The notes under the pieces: generated by a model
Databases searched by the model: none
Seen by the model: the letters and a program-made list of their open reading frames with translations, nothing else
Told to the model about the DNA's origin: nothing
Position numbers and translations under genes: made by a program
Shown here: positions 8,601 through 11,911 of the stretch, piece after piece
Position numbering within the stretch: the stretch's first letter is position 1
Layout of the letters: each line of letters opens with the position of its first letter
Assembly (NCBI GenBank): GCA_030430105.1
Contig: JAUIFW010000024.1
Span: 1 to 11,911, forward strand
DNA: 11,911 bases
Direction of reading: 5' to 3'
From: a bacterium
GTDB lineage: Bacteria; Patescibacteria; Gracilibacteria; 1-14-2-50-48-13

Positions 8601-11600
8601 GAACTATTGATGACTTGGGCATAACAGAAGATCAGCAGTTTTCTTCTATTGAGCGGCTTAGCTTTGCGGTTTGGTGGCATAGGCTCTCTCTCGGTGAAAA
8701 GTATAAGTATGTGGTTGATAACTACATGACGTCCCTTCCGGAGTATGACCGGGATAACGATGTAACTCCTGAATTCAAGGCAACTAATCCATATTACTTT
8801 GATGTGATTGAAAATGCTGGACTCACTCGAAGTGTGAAGATGGGATTTGAGTCAGGAACCGTGATTGGGGAGACGTTTTCGCCGGATCGTATGGAAGTGC
8901 CACTAGAAAAACTTACGAGTGATCCTGATGAGTCTATTACCGTAAGTTCTAGCTTTCCTGCGCCATACAGGCCGCAGCGTGCTTCTAGTTCTCTTGATCT
9001 CAGGGGATGTCCTCCAGATGGTCGTTCATATAATTATGCATCAGCTGACCTTCTCAATGGTGCGTGGTTCCGTGCGCTGGGATGTTGGTGGGAGCAGCTT
9101 TTCCCACTCGTGCAGTTCCCAGAGGATGGTACGGGAGTGAGTTTTGAGCAGTTTGCTCTGCAAGTGGAGAGTGAGCTCAATCGTTCAGGAAGAAGTTTTG
9201 AGCAATTTTTCCAAGGGTTCACTAGTTATTTTGAACAATGGGAAAAGGATATAAAGAAATTGCAGGAGAATGCTGCTCAGTTTGGTGCCGCTGTAGAGCT
9301 GTATTGGAATGACTATGATGCGGATGGTATACCAAATAGATTTGAGGATATCTTTAGAGATGGGCGCTCTGGTCCCAATACTAGTTTTTATGAACGAGCT
9401 AGGGATAGAACGCCTACTCTTGCAGCTGGAACGCCTGCGTATGATGAAGCAAATACGGCAATCACCTTTGCGTATCTCAATCCAGATATGATTGCTAGAA
9501 ATCCTGAAACTGGCGCGTATGAGCTTGCGCCGAATGGGGTGCCTGATGCATCTGACCTCGTTGAGGATCTACGGCTTGGGTTCGGAACAGCCAAGAATTT
9601 TGGAAAGGCAAGGACCTGTGAAGCGGATGATGCTTGTACGCTTACCTTGATGCGAAATGATACCTACCCAAGGGAGGTGCAGGTACAGCTCTTTAATGTA
9701 TCTCAGGCAGAGCTGTATGATGAGATAGAGTTTGGAAACGAGTTGTTTGCTTATGACTACTCTACTGTACTGGAGGCTCGAGTGATCGAAGGAAGTGATG
9801 TGATTACTATTCCTTCTTCTGAGCGTGTGCAGCAGGTGCGAGGTGGCCAAGCTACGTTTAGCATCGCGCCGAAGGCGGGTGCTTTTGGACGAGCGAAGGT
9901 AGAGTTTACTATGAGAAACCCTGTAATGGATGGTTCTGATGCACCATACCTCTTGGATCTTTCTCGTAGTGTTACTCTTGATGTGGTTGTAAGTGAGGAC
10001 GGACTTTCTACTTCTCTGTACCATATTCCATGTGATGAAACTGAGGATTGTGGCTACACGGGTGACACTCTTACCGCAGATGGACTATTTGATCAGCAGG
10101 AAGATGTGGTGTTTCTCGAGGTGGTTGCTGAGCAGGGTGATAGCTCACTTCCAAACCTAGATGCACAGGGTGAAGTTGCGGCCACGTTCTATATGGAAGG
10201 AGTACCCGATTATGCATTATCTCCGCTTTCAGAGTTTCAAGGAAAAACACTTCCACATCCAAATGATGCAAATACTATTCCGGTGAGTTCACATATTGAG
10301 GATATTGCTGCAGCTGATGGTTCGATGCGGTATGAGGCAATTGGCATCAATCCATACTCTGAGAATAATGAACAGGTTGGTCGTCTCGTTCTCAAGATGG
10401 TAGACGGAGCTTTTGGCGGTACGATTCCTCTCCCACTTGAGTCTGGCCGATATCGTCTTGAACTGGAGCCTCTTGGGGATCTGGAACTTGCTCCTATTTC
10501 ACATCGATTTGAGGTGGTGCATACGGATACGATGTTCCCGGATCTACGCATAGAGCCAAATGTGGTGGTAGAGGGAGATACTTTTACCGTGACTCCACAA
10601 TACTTGGATGTGGCAGGGAAGGTCGTGCGGCTTTCCAAGCGTATGACAAAGCTTTCTTACCCAGAGACCAATCTCTTCTCGTCTGTGCGTCGTACGATCT
10701 ATGAAGCTCGAGATGAGGATGCTACTACTTCTGAGTATGAGCTTCCAATGGCGACACTGGGACAAGATGTGCTCACTGCTTTGGAACTTCCTGAGGATAC
10801 TGAGGGACCACAGTCTTTCCAGTTTACCCTGTATAAGGGTGCTTTTGGATCTTCGGCGGCAGGGAGTGACACAGAGACACTGACCATTTACCCTGAGGGA
10901 GAGCTTTCTCTTGAAGCCTTTAAGGTCAATGCTACACCAGGAGTGCTTGGACGTGTTCCTTTGCAGGAAACGGAAGTTGAGCTGGCAAGTGTGAGTTCGG
11001 TGGAGGAGACCACAGGACTTTGTGATGTAAATCAACGAGATAGTTCCAATCAAGTGAGTATTGCAGTGGAAGTGCGAGACCAGGAAAACAGGAAAGTTCC
11101 ATATCTTTCCCCCCTTCGTCCACGTCCAGCGGACCCTTCCTTGTTTAAGGAGATTCGTTATGAGGAGACGGTGGATGGTGTGCAGTATTGGACGGTGGTT
11201 GCCGGGTCAAAGGCTGGGGAAACCACGCTTGCCTTCTCCAATGAGACAGGCTCTATCGTGAGTGGAGAATACCGAGTGCGCGTACTGCCCGGGGTACTGC
11301 GTTCCCTTCAATTTACTTCAGGTTCTCCTACCCTTGTGCCTGTTAGCAATACGGGTGAAGTGACAGAGGACTCACAAACTCTCGTGACCTATGTGGGGGA
11401 GGATGTGTGTGGAAACCCTGTGACTATTGAGGATGCTACGATTGCTGTGCACGTGACACCATCTCCGCTTGGAGATCATGAGACAGCTCCGCTTTCTCTG
11501 TATAATTTTGAAGCCTCTTATGATGAGGCGAGCATTACCTCTCCACTCGTAGAATCTACGGTGGACCTTGGGGCTGGAAGTATGCCTACCTACACGCAAA

Positions 11601-11911
11601 CACTTACGGGTGGAGGGAATGCATTTTATCTTGAGGCGGGAGCGTTTACCGGAGAGATTAGTATTTCTCTCTTTGCTGTAACAAGTAGTGGGCAGGTGCG
11701 AGATGAGGTTCGCAGTGACAAGGTGGCTATCCCTGTGACGTTCACGCTGGATGAGACCCTACTTGAGAGAATTCAGCCAAATATTTTGTATACCAATCTA
11801 CTTGGAGCGGCGTACGGAGATATTACGAGAGATTCGTATTTGGCAGGAAGCTGGCTTGGGGAAGGAAAGACGCAGGCGGTGACTGCTTCTACTGCAGATG
11901 ATTCTGATGTG
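2501..11911 (+). CDS. Giant exported protein, N-terminal 3,137 residues; gene continues beyond the window
   Basis: I read one frame from here to the last base with no stop and no frameshift; no C-terminus is visible. An upstream in-frame ATG at 2456 would add 15 residues. I chose 2501 because it gives a classical signal peptide. Neither start has a Shine-Dalgarno sequence. By residue: 1-36 signal peptide; about 95-280 an alpha/beta region with LVVIPVD, IGQVPLP, YPYTDF, PEVWHG and YLDKN; about 280-2370 a mostly helical, Asp/Glu-rich body with a strongly helical basic/acidic stretch at 779-836; 2271-2283 a thrombospondin-3-like calcium motif; about 2373-3137 beta-rich Ig/invasin-like segments, such as the one around CGNPV at 2970-2974. 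There is no cysteine before residue 669 and only 16 in all, some closely paired (2373/2380 and in PCDETEDC), which suits an oxidised extracellular setting. No second membrane segment or anchor is visible. A surface adhesin or structural role is inferred; the true function is unknown. Confidence 0.95.
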   Translation, partial: MRIHRFPPYIQKLLTIIVLVTMMSGLLPTTLQTQAAGPFEEVDLVALLVETSLLEEETTYPLSEDLLEILGQDPRGNMNVSLKARVENYANNIRKYLPQTKLVVIPVDRNEATWKIADALEHLYVEGERTEIGGVQEIAYLKGIVAIGQVPLPLVTKEDRTFLSMYPYTDFDKPVYQYNPGTDEFVHVDVPGDPMPEVWHGVITYPQSFDQWLGEKGDPSEVSFEEGDPAGYEEITRRDYLGDVKFERGRLRHDALLVQLERAYDQEMKAELAKYLDKNKFFYEGKQGGQYEGNGFSQFAKNSLYVDFFREIENVTNFKLRGYEEYLRNWDNKTYLRYTKKWMASLRNSLLGFAGNSVDADALDIDAMVREEIAAVRASEPEYYETAEGSAELASYEEEIRAVYEQNAELAESMAQSSLDQLIPDIHTREPIEALLHTATEVFDHVVDDHVTYFNNTGRYSFSGENEDREGFTLYKIVEMMDERARLDIKEANDVLELQVDSMLTEAAQNSYHLQLDIPNSGVNYFGRNTSAVAVRPVVVPGLGDLLGKVGNAIGSLATNQLSLDLDFLLEVRVAPYLDLQPYPDPTLLKDPSYDAANRKPYHVWRDTSDRGAWAIVDELNRAAVDPSLAVHTKNWIPYTGQDYTHIEHHRVQPDPNDSGALSWSQVVCEGIDVTNAQTFVKSLWDQGINLLSLEEDGLPCYVYLDNPTPAQEQYVELRQSGNTTKVVLHVVDLPFTAEQCSIYMGGGPAVASGSDQLLTLRKGEMIPQWEQFEDASLRSSTLDATWRQQKVQAIRDLVSLYYERRAGLQEKRRSEVITDTAKLRARLEERYQRMIGSEVNSLLGPALSGYYDAGTSDEEQFAAYLQYAESFDPLVDETVQPVQVEANRYYNTSADAQFLSYVSKVFPDGNKTFTPLSLDEATVMDPAVEPNYSWYTLPQELESKVAATNPTMLPVPSYYTYGRLGAFGGCSAVSDASVIDFSKANINGPRAQIYALISGETNSIRGRMIEEIQNRTTWWDFAINVIPVAGFINSLQQKPLRQADARDAIAENLLQITDLSFAMLTPNAYSIEEEKRDATDELVETLWSMEQDALELVVPSQRALIWSGIQERLDSYVKAHILVEAMKVFYPLYKETWFASSYTLGDFTLVARGNDQYSLTGAGAFASMNERLSEISLTGNQYTIQGMETVQRELTALALEELAVYVESLPEDHFEEGGLQPFMANVAQYEQLAAQFASTILAEVQEVLLAQGEDDLIQFEGLACDPNRAIWPIFDPAGAVTLDSPAYETLETESSPVELFFANTLSPALLEYVYGGKTRVEPAEGVEREDLRTVFELPEGDYEAKEDEYVLYDSSSGTRFAGSTDREDMLAFVEDYTITDFVDDTVGTLSEGLSPSWGPKVTDFDIVERQNEVDTSVTTTRNEPTPYHLEFDAQLPRAETYDVPVGASEEARDDVLNTKKGFVIEEQASSDRTIYNTDSFGLTGAAACIRYAEFGANPTGNQQVAQEGSRDDTLTVYTTPELYREVKYGEDPYYGTNKNAWNDDLQQRLSSGLVNLEDAEGGVKLEELPSRDGIIGDILGGVARFAKAYTAADTYKQIAEYSRAQLEAVRVIQSNDYLRFAFNQVGNQIVNIISTLGDALTFVPRIPAELQALADAVDRASGITYTGQEFVEAAEDGILQANRKTSLNALDEGVSLESIFTLGEEIQEIEQFGIFQGKSLIESTFITGDNSLLPDRNYPPDTEGATLNDLNGLRRIPTVVTHKEPTADTIQRQLRSLSALDLPVDNPRYVEFYLYQYAPKILSESAYGSAVRDFGAPQELARWGGIAGWEEYEEILRVPYLNFFKVLPEELSFSYVLDEHETMQEDLAVIESKIQELVTDYHQYFVDYVAKANLSGPAGTFLVTIPDYVVDKPEPPTGDDVDPQDEIQFQHELKVWRFKTDLPDQFRSAFGCTLVEGDVYSCTSSIREGMERLSYTSPLTQTGGDSIFTENIARSFASTGLEHLGMPYDAAQKTATSQRSFLELLDASDLAPGTIDDLGITEDQQFSSIERLSFAVWWHRLSLGEKYKYVVDNYMTSLPEYDRDNDVTPEFKATNPYYFDVIENAGLTRSVKMGFESGTVIGETFSPDRMEVPLEKLTSDPDESITVSSSFPAPYRPQRASSSLDLRGCPPDGRSYNYASADLLNGAWFRALGCWWEQLFPLVQFPEDGTGVSFEQFALQVESELNRSGRSFEQFFQGFTSYFEQWEKDIKKLQENAAQFGAAVELYWNDYDADGIPNRFEDIFRDGRSGPNTSFYERARDRTPTLAAGTPAYDEANTAITFAYLNPDMIARNPETGAYELAPNGVPDASDLVEDLRLGFGTAKNFGKARTCEADDACTLTLMRNDTYPREVQVQLFNVSQAELYDEIEFGNELFAYDYSTVLEARVIEGSDVITIPSSERVQQVRGGQATFSIAPKAGAFGRAKVEFTMRNPVMDGSDAPYLLDLSRSVTLDVVVSEDGLSTSLYHIPCDETEDCGYTGDTLTADGLFDQQEDVVFLEVVAEQGDSSLPNLDAQGEVAATFYMEGVPDYALSPLSEFQGKTLPHPNDANTIPVSSHIEDIAAADGSMRYEAIGINPYSENNEQVGRLVLKMVDGAFGGTIPLPLESGRYRLELEPLGDLELAPISHRFEVVHTDTMFPDLRIEPNVVVEGDTFTVTPQYLDVAGKVVRLSKRMTKLSYPETNLFSSVRRTIYEARDEDATTSEYELPMATLGQDVLTALELPEDTEGPQSFQFTLYKGAFGSSAAGSDTETLTIYPEGELSLEAFKVNATPGVLGRVPLQETEVELASVSSVEETTGLCDVNQRDSSNQVSIAVEVRDQENRKVPYLSPLRPRPADPSLFKEIRYEETVDGVQYWTVVAGSKAGETTLAFSNETGSIVSGEYRVRVLPGVLRSLQFTSGSPTLVPVSNTGEVTEDSQTLVTYVGEDVCGNPVTIEDATIAVHVTPSPLGDHETAPLSLYNFEASYDEASITSPLVESTVDLGAGSMPTYTQTLTGGGNAFYLEAGAFTGEISISLFAVTSSGQVRDEVRSDKVAIPVTFTLDETLLERIQPNILYTNLLGAAYGDITRDSYLAGSWLGEGKTQAVTASTADDSDV
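2783..3337 (+). other. Alpha/beta region resembling the peptidase C25 (gingipain) N-terminal subdomain
   Basis: Residues about 95-279 of the giant protein show, in order, a hydrophobic strand KLVVIPVD (101-108), a helix with IADALEHLY, a strand and loop KGIVAIGQVPLP (142-153), YPYTDFDKPVYQY (from 166) and PEVWHG (196-201), ending at YLDKN (275-279). The order of strand-GD-like loop, then sDxxY, then pEvxxG recalls the non-catalytic subdomain of gingipain-like C25 peptidases. No cysteine occurs in residues 1-668, so a C25 catalytic Cys is impossible here. The resemblance is by pattern only. Confidence 0.4.
9311..9349 (+). other. Thrombospondin type 3-like calcium-binding motif
   Basis: Residues 2271-2283 read D-Y-D-A-D-G-I-P-N-R-F-E-D. 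The D-x-D-x-D-G-I-P-N/D-x-x-E-D pattern is the thrombospondin-3/OmpA-linker type calcium loop, common in bacterial surface proteins. Only one copy is seen, just after a helical stretch containing two SFEQF strings and one YFEQW (2214-2247) and about 90 residues before the beta-rich part. It may act as a calcium-stiffened hinge (inference). Confidence 0.7.

Overview
The window looks like a chromosomal piece of a small-genome, Gram-positive-like or candidate-phylum bacterium. Patescibacteria/CPR, and Peregrinibacteria in particular, is my best guess. That guess rests on a PBP1A with C-terminal Ig-like domains, a short divergent GrpE, and a giant secreted protein whose N-terminal motifs I associate from memory with Peregrinibacteria-type proteins. 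It is inference, not a database result. The genetic code looks standard: TGA ends the first gene, and a frame of more than 3,100 codons contains no TGA. This argues against the UGA=Gly code of Gracilibacteria and Absconditabacteria.

Layout. Positions 1-1203 (+) hold the 3' part of a class A penicillin-binding protein: the end of the transpeptidase domain, then two Ig-like modules. Its stop codon overlaps the start of a 180-residue two-copy PRC-barrel protein (1200-1742, +). Convergent to it, 4 bases away, is grpE (1747-2295, -), with no other heat-shock gene beside it here. A 205-base divergent intergenic region (2296-2500) carries a possible grpE promoter on the minus strand, a strong extended -10 box on the plus strand, and small repeats.

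From about 2501 to the right edge (11911) is one uninterrupted plus-strand frame of 3,137 codons with no stop. It encodes a giant exported protein that continues past the window. The visible part has a signal peptide, a cysteine-free N-terminal alpha/beta region with peptidase-C25-like layout but no possible catalytic cysteine, a very long mostly helical acidic body, a single thrombospondin-3-like calcium motif near residue 2271, and a beta-rich tail with Ig/invasin-like segments. This protein is the most interesting object in the window.

The genes share no single pathway. The first pair concerns the cell wall and surface, grpE is housekeeping chaperone machinery, and the giant gene is probably a surface or secreted structural or adhesive protein. 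No RNA gene, mobile element or CRISPR array was seen.
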